Source: Pontibacter lucknowensis
Lineage (GTDB): Bacteria > Bacteroidota > Bacteroidia > Cytophagales > Hymenobacteraceae
Length of the DNA: 64,000 bases
Reading direction: 5' to 3'
Assembly: GCF_900156415.1 (NCBI RefSeq)
Contig: NZ_FTNM01000004.1
Location: 1-64,000, forward strand
The translations under genes and the position numbers were made by a program. The notes below the pieces were generated by a model, which saw only the letters and a list, made by a program, of their open reading frames with translations, was not told where the DNA came from and did no database searches. Shown here piece after piece: positions 41,623-49,731 of the stretch (its first letter is position 1; each line of letters opens with the position of its first letter).

Positions 41623-44070
41623 TTAATTCGCACCGCCCCCGCCTGACTGCTCTCCGGCTTTCACATCGTCATTTTTGATGCCACGCTTCTTGCGGGCAAT
41701 GTCTCCCTTCAGTTTGCCGAAGCGGTAGTTGAAAGCAACGCTGTAGCGGCGCATTACATTGAAATTCTCTTGGCGCTGCGTGAACTGCGGATCATTGATC
41801 TCGTTCAGGAAGCGACGGTTCTTCTGGAACGGGCTGTTCACTGAGAAGCTGAGGGTCGCTTTATTGTCTTTCAGGAACTGCTTGCTTACCGAAAGGCTAT
41901 TCCAGATATACCCGGCTGAGCGGCCCTGCAGCAAAATGCGTGACGAATAATAGCCAATGTTGCCGCTTGCCCGCCAGCCCTTGTCGAAGCGGTAGCTCGA
42001 GTAACCAAACACATTGTAAGTAAAGCCCTCGTTGTTCTGTGGCACGCCGTCGATGACGCTGGTCAGCTTCACGTAGTTGGTAGTGGAGTTCAGATTGATG
42101 CTCAGCTTTTTGAACAGTGTGGTGTTGCCGCTCAGGGAAAAGCCGTAAGTCTGGTTGCGGCCTATGTTGCCATAGGTAGTACGGGCAACGGTGTCAGATC
42201 CAAGCGTGGTATAGCTCTGGATGGAGTTGTTCGTGAAGTTATGGAAGATGCTTGCATTTACAGATGTCCCCTTCACGAATGTGTTATAAGCCAGGTTGAA
42301 CACATTGTTTGTGGCAGGATCGAGTTTCGGATTACCAAAGCTGATGTTGCGCGGGTCGATCTGATTTACATACGGGTTGAGGTAGTAAAGACTCGGACGC
42401 TCGATGCGCTGTGTATAGGACAAACGCATGGTGCTGGCACCTTTCAACTTGCGCGACAACGTAATGTTCGGGATCAGGTTGAAGTAGTCCGGAGTAGCCA
42501 CTGTTCCCGATGACTTAAAGTTCGCGTCGATTTTAGTCTCTTCCAGACGTGCACCGGTTTTCAGACCCCAATCGCCTTTTTTGAGGCTGAGAGAGGTATA
42601 GGCCGCATAAATATCCTGGCGGTAGTCGAAACTGTTGGTCAGGTTCTCATCGATCACGAAATTGCCTGTTTCGGGGTTTTGGTTGCTGTAGAAATAATCG
42701 CTGCTGTTCAGTCGTAAGATTGTTTTCACACCAAACTCGAGGGTATGCTTTTTGATCGGCTGCACATAATCAGCCTGCATGGTGTGTTCTACTGAACTGC
42801 CGTCATTGTCCGTCTGGCTTACCTGGCCATTGAAGTTGAGCACTGGGTCCAGTATGAAGTCTGAGCCGCTGCCATTGCCGCTGTTACTTAGCCTGTAAGA
42901 AAGGGTGAACAGCTGATCTTTGTTTTTCTTGAAGGTGCGCTGGTAGTCAGCACCAAAGTCGCTGCCTCTCCAGGTAAAGTTGCCATTGTTCAAACGTGTG
43001 TAAGCCTGGGTCAGTGCCCCTGTGGAGTTAAACAGATCGACACGCTGCGCCAGTGTGTTATTACCGTTGTTCATGTTCATGCTGAAGTTGGCCGTGAACA
43101 GGTTTAGGGTGTCCATTTCGTAGCTGAACTCACCGCTCGCATACTGATAGGTGTTATCGTTTCGGCTTTCTCCAATCTGCTGCAGCACCGTCTGGCGTAT
43201 GTTGTCTTCACGGTACAGGTTGTTGCTGTTAGGTGGGCTGTAATAGGAGCCGGTACCAAAATAGCCTGAAAAACCCGCCTTGCCAACTTTGGCTGTCAGG
43301 TAGCCGCCAAAGTTGCTTCCTCTTGGGGTGGATACCTGCGCATTCACAGAGCCATTGTAGCCGCCAATGTTCTTTTTATGTGTGATGATGTTGATGATGC
43401 CGCCCACGCCTTCGGCTTCGTATTTGGATGGTGGGTTGGTGATCACTTCAATGCTTTTGATGGTACTGGCTGGCATACTACGGAATACGTCTTTCGGGCT
43501 GCGTACAAACAGTGATGAGGTTTTGCCATTGACAAGTACCCGGTAGTTGCTGTTGCCATTCAGTTTGATGTTATCCTCAGCATCCAGGCTCAATAGCGGC
43601 ACCTTGCGGAGCATGTCCAGGGCCGTCATGGTCTGGCTTTCGGGGTCGGCATCTACGTTGTAGGTGAGCTTGTCGATGTCCTGCTCCACCAGCAGCTTCT
43701 CCGTCACGATCTGCACTTCCTTTAGTTGTTTGGCCGATGAAACCAAGGGCAACCTGCCCAGGTCGATGGTTGTGCCGGTAAAAGCCGGAAGAGGCAGCAC
43801 TTTTGTTTTGTAGCCTACATATGAGAGCACCAATTGGTATTGCTTCAACTCAAGGCCCGTCAGCTCAAAGGAGCCATTGTCTTTCGTAAAAGTGCTTTTG
43901 ATTGCCTGGTTCTTTCCTGCTTCCTGTATCACTACCGTGACGTAGTCCAGAGAGGCCTGTGTTGCAGAGTCAGCTACGATGCCTTTGATGGTGCCTGTCG
44001 GTGCCGGTAACTGAGCAAAAGCCGGGCATGCCAGGCACCAGAGGAGTGCCAGCAGTAAAGTTTGTTTCAT
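41623..44070 (-). CDS. Outer-membrane beta-barrel receptor of the TonB superfamily
   Basis: An 815-residue outer-membrane protein. Signal peptide (1-19, PAFAQ), then a carboxypeptidase-regulatory-like domain (about 26-108, GTIKGIVADSATQASLDYVTVVI), a plug region (about 118-235; MLRKVPLLSLDAEDNIKLNG and VLVNGKTSSLF), and an OMP_b-brl_3-type barrel. The C-terminus carries a basic and then Gly-rich tail (KKRGIKNDDVKAGEQSGGG), which is unusual for a barrel that should end on an aromatic residue. No partner gene is adjacent. Ligand unknown. TATACC motifs are sparse, as in the other large receptor. Confidence 0.88.
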   Translation of the reverse strand: MKQTLLLALLWCLACPAFAQLPAPTGTIKGIVADSATQASLDYVTVVIQEAGKNQAIKSTFTKDNGSFELTGLELKQYQLVLSYVGYKTKVLPLPAFTGTTIDLGRLPLVSSAKQLKEVQIVTEKLLVEQDIDKLTYNVDADPESQTMTALDMLRKVPLLSLDAEDNIKLNGNSNYRVLVNGKTSSLFVRSPKDVFRSMPASTIKSIEVITNPPSKYEAEGVGGIINIITHKKNIGGYNGSVNAQVSTPRGSNFGGYLTAKVGKAGFSGYFGTGSYYSPPNSNNLYREDNIRQTVLQQIGESRNDNTYQYASGEFSYEMDTLNLFTANFSMNMNNGNNTLAQRVDLFNSTGALTQAYTRLNNGNFTWRGSDFGADYQRTFKKNKDQLFTLSYRLSNSGNGSGSDFILDPVLNFNGQVSQTDNDGSSVEHTMQADYVQPIKKHTLEFGVKTILRLNSSDYFYSNQNPETGNFVIDENLTNSFDYRQDIYAAYTSLSLKKGDWGLKTGARLEETKIDANFKSSGTVATPDYFNLIPNITLSRKLKGASTMRLSYTQRIERPSLYYLNPYVNQIDPRNISFGNPKLDPATNNVFNLAYNTFVKGTSVNASIFHNFTNNSIQSYTTLGSDTVARTTYGNIGRNQTYGFSLSGNTTLFKKLSINLNSTTNYVKLTSVIDGVPQNNEGFTYNVFGYSSYRFDKGWRASGNIGYYSSRILLQGRSAGYIWNSLSVSKQFLKDNKATLSFSVNSPFQKNRRFLNEINDPQFTQRQENFNVMRRYSVAFNYRFGKLKGDIARKKRGIKNDDVKAGEQSGGGGAN

Positions 44071-44388
44071 ATAGAGTTAAAAATGGTTAGAATGACGCTG
44101 GCAGCCTTTGGTTGCGAAGCCAAAGGTCCTCTCTTCACATGAACCTAAACCAGGCATACATGCAGTGGAGGGTTAAACTGTAACGAGTAGAAAGGTATCA
44201 TATAATATATATTATTCTGTAAAATATTATATAAATCCCCGTTTTCTATAGATGAAAACGCCTTTTGACCTATAAAATTAGTTGTTTGGCAGACTAAGGT
44301 ATAGGAGATGAGCGCATGTCAGGTATAGCCCATGTCAAACAGAAAGGGCCTCTCCGGTAGGAGAGGCCCTTTCTGTTTAGTTATTGTC
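44071..44388. other. Gap with AT-rich promoter region
   Basis: A 318-base gap. An AT-rich stretch around 44195-44260, with the palindrome AATATATATT, probably serves the minus-strand receptor gene. The distal part holds the helicase terminator listed next. No gene is supported. Confidence 0.45.
44340..44375 (-). terminator. Terminator of the DEAD-box helicase gene
   Basis: A 16-bp perfect stem (CAGAAAGGGCCTCTCC at 44340-44355 with its complement at 44360-44375) has a 4-nt loop. It lies 14 bases past the helicase stop on the minus strand. Confidence 0.88.
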
Positions 44389-45864
44389 TTACGAGATTGG
44401 CGGCTTGCTATTCTGTGGATTGGAATCGTTTGGCTTCTTGCGGTTACGGTTCCTGTTCCGATTGCGGTTTGGCTTCTGAACGCCTTCCTGTCCCTCTGCC
44501 TTGGATGTGCCTTGCTCACCTCTTGGCTGTGGGTTGGCTGCCTTTATAGGACGGTTGTTCCCATCTTTTTGTGGAGCAGCACCTTCTGGTTTGGGCCCTC
44601 TACGGCGATTGCGATCTCTGCCGCCGCCTTCACCTGAGCGTTGGCCACCGCCTTGTCTGCCACTGCCTGGCTTTCCGCCGCTTTTGCCACCACGGCCACG
44701 GCCCATATCACGGCGCGTCGGGTCGAATACCGGAGCAGGGCCAAAGCCCTCCGGAAGCGGAAGTTTAGGAAGGTCGCGCTCAATGAGTTGCTCAACCTTG
44801 CGTACACGGTACATGTCGTTCTCGTTCACGAACGTGATGGCCATACCTGTAGAGGCGGCCCGGGCTGTACGGCCCACACGGTGCACATAGTCTTCAGCAT
44901 CCTGCGGCATGTCAAAATTCACCACATGGCTCAGGCTATCGATGTCTATACCTCTGGATAGGATATCCGTAGCCACCAGAATCTGGTACTTACGATTCTT
45001 GAACCCCTGCAGCGCTTTTTCACGCTCCTCCTGTGTCAGGTCGGACATAATGCCCTCGGCTTCAAAACCCATCTTGCGCAGCGAGCGCACAATTTGATTT
45101 ACGTTTGACTTGCGGGAGGTGAAGATGATCATGTTCTGCACTTCCAACTCCCGGATCAGGTGCTCCAGCAAAGGCAATTTCTGATTGTCGTAAGTCAGGT
45201 AAAGGCGCTGGTCAATCCCTTCGGCCGGCTTGGATATGGCCAGGTTAACCTCTTCAGGCTGCTGCAGGATCTGCTGCGACAGGTCACGGATCTTCTTCGG
45301 CATGGTAGCTGAGAAGAGGAGTGTCTGGCGTTCGGCAGGCAATGCACGCACGATTTTCAGGATGTCATCCATAAAACCCATGTCCAGCATCTTGTCAGCC
45401 TCGTCGAGTACCAGGTACTTCAGCTGGTCCAGTTTCACGTAGCCCAGGGCCATATGCGACATCAGACGTCCTGGCGTGGCTATGATAATATCGGCTCCAC
45501 CGGTGAGGGCGCGCTTTTGTTGCTCCCACTCGTCGCCTTTGCTGCCACCGTAGATGGCAATAGAACTAACCGGGGCAAAATAGCCCAGGCCTTCTACCTG
45601 TTCATCAATCTGCTTCGCCAGTTCGCGGGTAGGAACCAATATAAGGGTGCTGGTGAAATCATAATTAGCGTGCGAAATGCGATCAATCAGCGGTAGCAGG
45701 TAAGCGGCAGTCTTGCCAGTACCTGTCTGAGCGCAGGCGATAATATCCTTCTGCTCTAGTATAAGCGGGATGGCTTGCTGTTGTACCGGGGTCGGGGTGT
45801 TGTATCCCATCGACTCAATGCCGGTGATTACATCATCGTGTAAGTTAAATGAACGAAAATCCAA
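44389..45864 (-). CDS. DEAD-box RNA helicase with basic glycine-rich tail
   Basis: A 491-residue RNA helicase of the RhlE/CsdA type. The core has the Q motif, AQTGTGKT (Walker A), PTRELA, VLDEADKM (motif II), SATMP (motif III), and HRVGRTARA (motif VI). From about residue 375 the protein becomes a low-complexity tail of Arg, Gly, Asn and Lys (repeated NRNRNR near the end), probably an RNA-binding extension. The start follows a good ribosome binding site (AAGGAG). Such helicases assist ribosome assembly and mRNA decay, often at low temperature. The long AT-rich leader upstream would fit cold-shock regulation, but this is speculative. Confidence 0.92.
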   Translation of the reverse strand: MDFRSFNLHDDVITGIESMGYNTPTPVQQQAIPLILEQKDIIACAQTGTGKTAAYLLPLIDRISHANYDFTSTLILVPTRELAKQIDEQVEGLGYFAPVSSIAIYGGSKGDEWEQQKRALTGGADIIIATPGRLMSHMALGYVKLDQLKYLVLDEADKMLDMGFMDDILKIVRALPAERQTLLFSATMPKKIRDLSQQILQQPEEVNLAISKPAEGIDQRLYLTYDNQKLPLLEHLIRELEVQNMIIFTSRKSNVNQIVRSLRKMGFEAEGIMSDLTQEEREKALQGFKNRKYQILVATDILSRGIDIDSLSHVVNFDMPQDAEDYVHRVGRTARAASTGMAITFVNENDMYRVRKVEQLIERDLPKLPLPEGFGPAPVFDPTRRDMGRGRGGKSGGKPGSGRQGGGQRSGEGGGRDRNRRRGPKPEGAAPQKDGNNRPIKAANPQPRGEQGTSKAEGQEGVQKPNRNRNRNRNRKKPNDSNPQNSKPPIS

Positions 45865-46285
45865 AGTTATCTCCTTAAAATTATTTTTATGGCCTAGCGG
45901 CCTTTAAACCGCGATAATTGTGGTAAAGATAAGATTTTTATACCTTATTTGAGAAATATTTTAAAATACTGTTATATATTCAAAAATTAATGTTAATATT
46001 GCATCGTTGGAACAGCAAAATAGAACTTAACTTCTATAAAGTTGAAAAGACATCCGAAATGTTCAAAGTATATAATACTAGCTATATAGTTAAAAAGCTT
46101 TGAAATTCGCCTGAAAACAAACAATACCCAATTACATAATAGTATTTAAGCAGTATTTAATTTTGCTTACATAGATTTTTTTATATTAACGTCAAACTTT
46201 TAATAAAACCTGGCGTAAACAACCCAAAAGTTACTTTAAACCATCATTTAAAAACATATAGAAAAAAGATTTATTCTTAATTAAA

Positions 46286-46369
46286 ATGAAAAAAGCTATA
46301 AAAGAATCTCCGAACTTCTATCTTCTACTGGGCGTGAACATCATTAATGCAATATTTTTCTTGATTTAA
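46286..46369 (+). CDS. Possible small membrane peptide (27 codons)
   Basis: An ATG frame encoding MKKAIKESPNFYLLLG followed by a hydrophobic end (VNIINAIFFLI). A basic N-terminus plus one short hydrophobic segment suits a small membrane protein. AAAA-rich sequence precedes the start and an intrinsic terminator follows 49 bases after the stop, so the frame plus terminator look like a separate small transcription unit. I found no antiterminator pairing, so a leader-peptide role for the next gene is less likely. Confidence 0.3.
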   Translation: MKKAIKESPNFYLLLGVNIINAIFFLI

Positions 46370-46417
46370 TCGACCCTTTGCTCGGAACCTAATCCAATAC
46401 ATAGCGAAAACATACGT

Positions 46418-46448
46418 GCAGCTCTTCTTCGGGAGAGCTGCTTTTTTT
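46418..46448 (+). terminator. Intrinsic terminator upstream of the CoA-transferase gene
   Basis: GCAGCTCT (46418-46425) pairs with AGAGCTGC (46434-46441), followed by a seven-T run. It ends 67 bases before the CoA-transferase start, so it terminates a transcript from the small upstream frame or acts in the gene's own leader. Confidence 0.85.
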
Positions 46449-46515
46449 ATATCCTTTTTGATAGCTTTGTTACATGGCGATTGACTGAAACCAACTCTCG
46501 CTGAGATTATACCTA

Positions 46516-47673
46516 ATGACGATGGCTGAACCCGTTTTCAAAAATATGCTGGTGTTCGAGCTGGCCAGTGTGCTGGCAGGGCCTAGTGTAGGACAGTTTT
46601 TTGCAGAGCTTGGCGCTACGGTGGTAAAGCTTGAAAATGCCGCTACCGGGGGCGATGTCACCCGCACCTGGAAACTGACAACGGAGCAGGGGAGTGCGGG
46701 GGCTTCCACTTACTTTTCGGCGGCCAACTGGGGGAAGCTCTCTGTAGGGCTCGATATCAGGGAGCCCACTTCACTTGATGTTGTTCATCAGTTAGCTGCC
46801 AAAGCGGACATTGTCATAGCGAGCTACAAGCCCGGTGATGCCGAGAAGTTGCAGGTCGATTACGGTACTCTTTCTCAACTCAACCCCAGGCTGATCTATG
46901 GGCACATTACGGGCTATGGTGCCGAAGACCAGCGTGCAGGGTATGATGCCGTGATTCAGGCGGAGAGCGGATTTATGTATATGAATGGCTCTCCTGACGG
47001 ACCACCCACCAAAATGCCTGTTGCCCTGATGGATATTCTGGCAGCCCACCAGTTAAAGGAAGGTATACTGACGGCGCTCCTGCTGCGTGAGCGTACCGGG
47101 GAGGGCAGGTACGTGCAGGTTTCGCTGTTTGATGCCGCTGTTTCAGCATTGGCCAACCAGGGTACAAACTACCTGGTGGCAGGGCATAGCCCACAGCGCA
47201 TGGGTTCTGAGCACCCCAATATTGTACCCTACGGCAGTGTGTTTACCTGCAAAGACGGCCTGCCTTTGGTTCTCGCCATAGGTGACGACAGGCAGTTCAG
47301 GCGATTGTGTCAGGTGCTGGGGGAGGAGGCACTGGCAGATCATTCACACTTTGCTACCAACAATGCAAGAGTGCAGCATCGGGAGGCTATTAATCAACAG
47401 TTAGAGCGGCTGATCAGGCAGCAGGAGCGGGCCGTGCTATTACAGGAGCTACACAGGCTGCATGTGCCGGCCGGTGCCGTGAACAGCATACCCGAGGTTT
47501 TTGAGCAGCTACAGGCCAGGCGCATGTTGCTTACCCAGCCAGGTGGACCCAGCGGCATCAGGCAGGTAGCTTTTGTAGGGGAGGGGATGAAAGCGGTTGA
47601 AGTGACGCCTCCACCGTCTTTTGCGCAGCATCATGAGCAGGTGCTAAGGCAATTTATAGCACCTGTTAATTAA
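46516..47673 (+). CDS. CaiB/BaiF family (class III) CoA transferase
   Basis: A 385-residue class III CoA transferase. The N-terminus VFELASVLAGPSVGQFFAELGATVVKLE is the family hallmark. GYGAEDQRAGYDAVIQAESGFM and the catalytic Asp in VALMDILAAHQ near residue 170 are present. These enzymes move CoA between carboxylic acids such as formate/oxalate, carnitine or methylsuccinate derivatives. The acyl groups here are unknown because no partner dehydrogenase or ligase is nearby. The length is slightly below the usual 400-430 residues but both halves look complete. Confidence 0.92.
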   Translation: MTMAEPVFKNMLVFELASVLAGPSVGQFFAELGATVVKLENAATGGDVTRTWKLTTEQGSAGASTYFSAANWGKLSVGLDIREPTSLDVVHQLAAKADIVIASYKPGDAEKLQVDYGTLSQLNPRLIYGHITGYGAEDQRAGYDAVIQAESGFMYMNGSPDGPPTKMPVALMDILAAHQLKEGILTALLLRERTGEGRYVQVSLFDAAVSALANQGTNYLVAGHSPQRMGSEHPNIVPYGSVFTCKDGLPLVLAIGDDRQFRRLCQVLGEEALADHSHFATNNARVQHREAINQQLERLIRQQERAVLLQELHRLHVPAGAVNSIPEVFEQLQARRMLLTQPGGPSGIRQVAFVGEGMKAVEVTPPPSFAQHHEQVLRQFIAPVN

Positions 47674-47791
47674 AGTGATCATCAGTCTGTTAAATGTAAA
47701 TCAGTAAGGCTGGTATACCTTGGGAAAACCGCTTGAATAACTATTTCTGAAGATTAGAGTAAAAAATACAGCACCCGAAACAAGCACAAGT

Positions 47792-48463
47792 ATGAAAGAT
47801 AGACTCGACGATATAATACAAGGCTTGCAGCAAAAGTCGGCTACAAAGCAGGCGATATACCGCAATACCTACCAGACCTTTACGCGGATGAAGGAAATTT
47901 CGCAGGAGATTGTAGAGGAGCTGACCAATCGGATCACGACGCACAATTCGGATGTTGTGATCGAATACAAGGCGATTACCGATCTGGAATTTCAGATCAA
48001 ATTTTCTGGTGATCTGCTGGTTTTTGTCATGCATTCCAACATCGTCACGTTCCCTGACGACTACGAGATAATGCGCAACGATTACGTGGAAGAGGACTTC
48101 CGCCGCCGGTTTTTCGGACACATCATGGCGTACAACTTCATGGCAGATACCGTTAAGTACAACCGCCTCGACGACCCTGGTTATCTGGTGGGCAGGATGC
48201 TCATTAATATCGATAACCACTTTGCCATAGAAGGTGTGAAGCAGATGGACTTGCCTTACGACCGCATTGCCCGCAATGTGATAAATGATGACATGCTGCG
48301 TCTGATCGTGGAAAGCGCCATGGTGGCAGCTGTGAACAACGACCTGATGGGGCAGGATGTCTCGGATATTGAGCGCATCACCTATAAGCAGAAACTCGAA
48401 AACTCCCAGCTGTCAAGACCACGCAAGCTTGGTTTTATGATCAACCACGAGCTCACGCACTAG
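47792..48463 (+). CDS. Conserved-looking cytoplasmic protein of unknown function
   Basis: A 223-residue soluble protein without signal or membrane segments. It begins with an amphipathic, likely coiled helix (KDRLDDIIQGLQQKS ... EELTNRITTHN), followed by an alpha/beta core with a regular hydrophobic pattern (DLEFQIKFSGDLLVFVMHSNIVTF) and an Arg/Asp-rich middle (EDFRRRFFGHIMAYNFMADT). It ends in NHELTH. I do not recognise a named family. The gene is alone, has its own terminator, and codon use matches the host, so it is not an obvious recent import. Confidence 0.65.
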   Translation: MKDRLDDIIQGLQQKSATKQAIYRNTYQTFTRMKEISQEIVEELTNRITTHNSDVVIEYKAITDLEFQIKFSGDLLVFVMHSNIVTFPDDYEIMRNDYVEEDFRRRFFGHIMAYNFMADTVKYNRLDDPGYLVGRMLINIDNHFAIEGVKQMDLPYDRIARNVINDDMLRLIVESAMVAAVNNDLMGQDVSDIERITYKQKLENSQLSRPRKLGFMINHELTH

Positions 48464-48487
48464 AGCAGATCAGTTGAAAGAGTTAAG

Positions 48488-48534
48488 TCCCGCCAGCAAG
48501 AGGTAGTCTATACCTGATGCTGGCGGGAATTTTT
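48488..48534. terminator. Bidirectional terminator with a motif copy in the loop
   Basis: TCCCGCCAGCA (48488-48498) pairs with TGCTGGCGGGA (48518-48528), followed by TTTTT. The loop carries AGGTA/TACCT, and thus a TATACC motif, which extends the helix. It separates the unknown gene from phhA. Confidence 0.87.
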
Positions 48535-48537
48535 ATG

Positions 48538-49296
48538 TCAGGCAGTGGGCACAAGCACATCCTGGGTGCGTAGCTGCTGCAGGGCCGTTTCTATAGCTGG
48601 CAGGCTCTCGAGCAGCTGCTCAAAGCTGTGGATGCAGAAGTACTGGCTCTGGAAGGTCTCTTTTATGTAAGCTGTGTTGAGGATATGGTCTACATCGAAG
48701 CCGAACTTCACACTCTCATCAGATACAGACAGGTTGCTCTCAGCCACTGAGGAAAGAATGCCGGCTCCGTAGATCTGTGCCTGCTGGCCTGGTTTGCGGA
48801 ACAACCCGAATTCGATGGTGTACCAGTAGATGCGTGTAAGTCGGTCGATGATGTCGGGGCGGTCGAGGTGGGAGAGGGCCAGCTCGGATAGCTTGGCCAG
48901 GAACTCGCAGTACACCGGAATAGTGAGCAGCGGTACGTGGCCGAACACGTCATGGAACATGTCGGGCTCCTCGAGGTAGTCGAGCTGATCCATGCGGCGC
49001 ACCCACACAGTGGCCGGGAAGCGCTTGCTGGCGATGAGCTGGAAGAACAGTGCATCATCGACTATTCCGGGAGCTGCCACCACTTCAAACCCCGTTAAAG
49101 GCCTGAGCTTTTGATTTATCTCATTAAAGTCAGGTATACGGTCGCGGCTGAAACCGACTTTTTCCAAACCTTCCCTAAACTCAGGTATGGCTTTTCCGGG
49201 TAGGTTGCGTAATTGGCGGTCGAACAGGATGGCCCATACCTGGTGGTTTTCGGCTGTGTAGTTACTGTAGTTCTGTGTCAGGTCCATGGATGTCAT
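48538..49296 (-). CDS. phhA: Phenylalanine 4-monooxygenase
   Basis: A 252-residue aromatic amino acid hydroxylase of the single-domain bacterial type. The non-haem iron ligands are visible: His115 and His120 in FHDVFGHVP and Glu162 in YWYTIEFGLF. The enzyme converts phenylalanine to tyrosine using tetrahydropterin and oxygen. Bacterial PhhA is near 260-300 residues, so this is a compact version. No regulatory ACT domain is present. The gene is preceded on the same strand by a leader with an intrinsic terminator and a tyrosine-rich reading frame, suggesting control by tyrosine supply. Confidence 0.93.
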   Translation of the reverse strand: MTSMDLTQNYSNYTAENHQVWAILFDRQLRNLPGKAIPEFREGLEKVGFSRDRIPDFNEINQKLRPLTGFEVVAAPGIVDDALFFQLIASKRFPATVWVRRMDQLDYLEEPDMFHDVFGHVPLLTIPVYCEFLAKLSELALSHLDRPDIIDRLTRIYWYTIEFGLFRKPGQQAQIYGAGILSSVAESNLSVSDESVKFGFDVDHILNTAYIKETFQSQYFCIHSFEQLLESLPAIETALQQLRTQDVLVPTA

Positions 49297-49396
49297 ATGG
49301 CGTAATTTTAGTTTTTGGAATAGGTATAAAATGAAAAAAGCAGAGCTTTCGCTCTGCTTCAGTTGTATCAGTCAGGGACCCGTGGGCTTTTCCTGT

Positions 49397-49570
49397 TTAA
49401 GTGCGGTATGTTAGTCGCCTGATTGCCTGAGAGAGCGCAGTAGAGTAGCGGTAATAATAACCGTAGCAATAATAAGCGGCACGATAGCAATCAGCGGAAA
49501 CAGCATGCAGTAGCGCAATGCCTGAAGGCATTGTTAAGTGGAGGTTCGCTATGGCTGCTGGTTGTTGCAT
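49397..49570 (-). CDS. Possible tyrosine-rich leader peptide of phhA (57 codons)
   Basis: A frame starting ATG at 49570 (or internally at 49531) whose second half reads CYRAAYYCYGYYYRYS: nine Tyr codons between residues 29 and 42. It ends at TAA 38 bases before the terminator stem. Tyr is the product of the downstream enzyme, so stalling at this run under Tyr shortage would make sense. An overlapping frame over the same bases encodes a hydrophobic peptide (next entry), and only one of the two is likely real. Confidence 0.35.
   Translation of the reverse strand: MQQPAAIANLHLTMPSGIALLHAVSADCYRAAYYCYGYYYRYSTALSQAIRRLTYRT
49411..49506 (-). CDS. Alternative small hydrophobic frame in the phhA leader (31 codons)
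   Basis: An ATG frame reading MLFPLIAIVPLIIATVIITA then TLLRSLRQSGD. It looks like a genuine single-span membrane peptide with a basic inside end. It overlaps the Tyr-rich frame, shifted by one base; Ile codons in this frame become Tyr codons in the other. If this is the expressed frame, the terminator beyond it would be the end of a small membrane-protein gene that phhA transcription reads through. Confidence 0.35.
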   Translation of the reverse strand: MLFPLIAIVPLIIATVIITATLLRSLRQSGD

Positions 49571-49731
49571 GTGATGTTTAATGTTCGCAAGAAGTCAATT
49601 ATCGGGATTAAACGCAAACTATTCTGCAGGGTTTTTCAGGAGCTAAGCCCGGAGGTACCGCTTTTGCCTGATCTTTAGCAGAACTCGTATACCTGATTAT
49701 AGGAGTTTAGTTTCTATTAATTGCATTGGGT

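Larger units (their letters stand above)
45865..46515. other. Long AT-rich intergenic region
   Basis: A 651-base gap, very AT-rich between 45900 and 46370. It holds a possible 27-codon gene (46286-46369) and a terminator (46418-46448), listed separately. The rest likely contains the promoter and leader of the minus-strand helicase gene. I saw no DnaA-box cluster, so I do not call an origin. Confidence 0.5.
49334..49570 (-). promoter_or_regulatory. Probable attenuator leader of phhA
   Basis: On the minus strand an intrinsic terminator (AAGCAGAGC, GAAA loop, GCTCTGCTT, then TTTTTT; 49334-49359) lies only 38 bases before the phhA start, leaving little room for another promoter. Its 5' arm can alternatively pair with GCTCT-C-TCAG (49427-49436), forming AGAGC/GCTCT and CTGA/TCAG helices, a candidate antiterminator. 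The antiterminator segment directly follows a run of Tyr codons in one frame. A separate 7-bp hairpin (CAATGCC/GGCATTG, 49516-49533) lies near the leader's beginning. The layout fits attenuation by tRNA-Tyr charging, but it is a prediction. Confidence 0.62.
49297..49731. other. Leader region of phhA and spacer to the phosphatase-like gene
   Basis: A 435-base gap. The part nearest phhA holds the attenuator-like leader and its two overlapping small frames, listed separately. The remaining 49571-49731 presumably contains promoters for phhA and for the plus-strand gene at 49732. Confidence 0.6.

Noticed and set aside
45900..46370. Possible replication origin because of AT-richness
   Set aside because: I saw no cluster of DnaA boxes and no dnaA, gyrB or partition genes nearby; promoter/leader AT-richness explains it.
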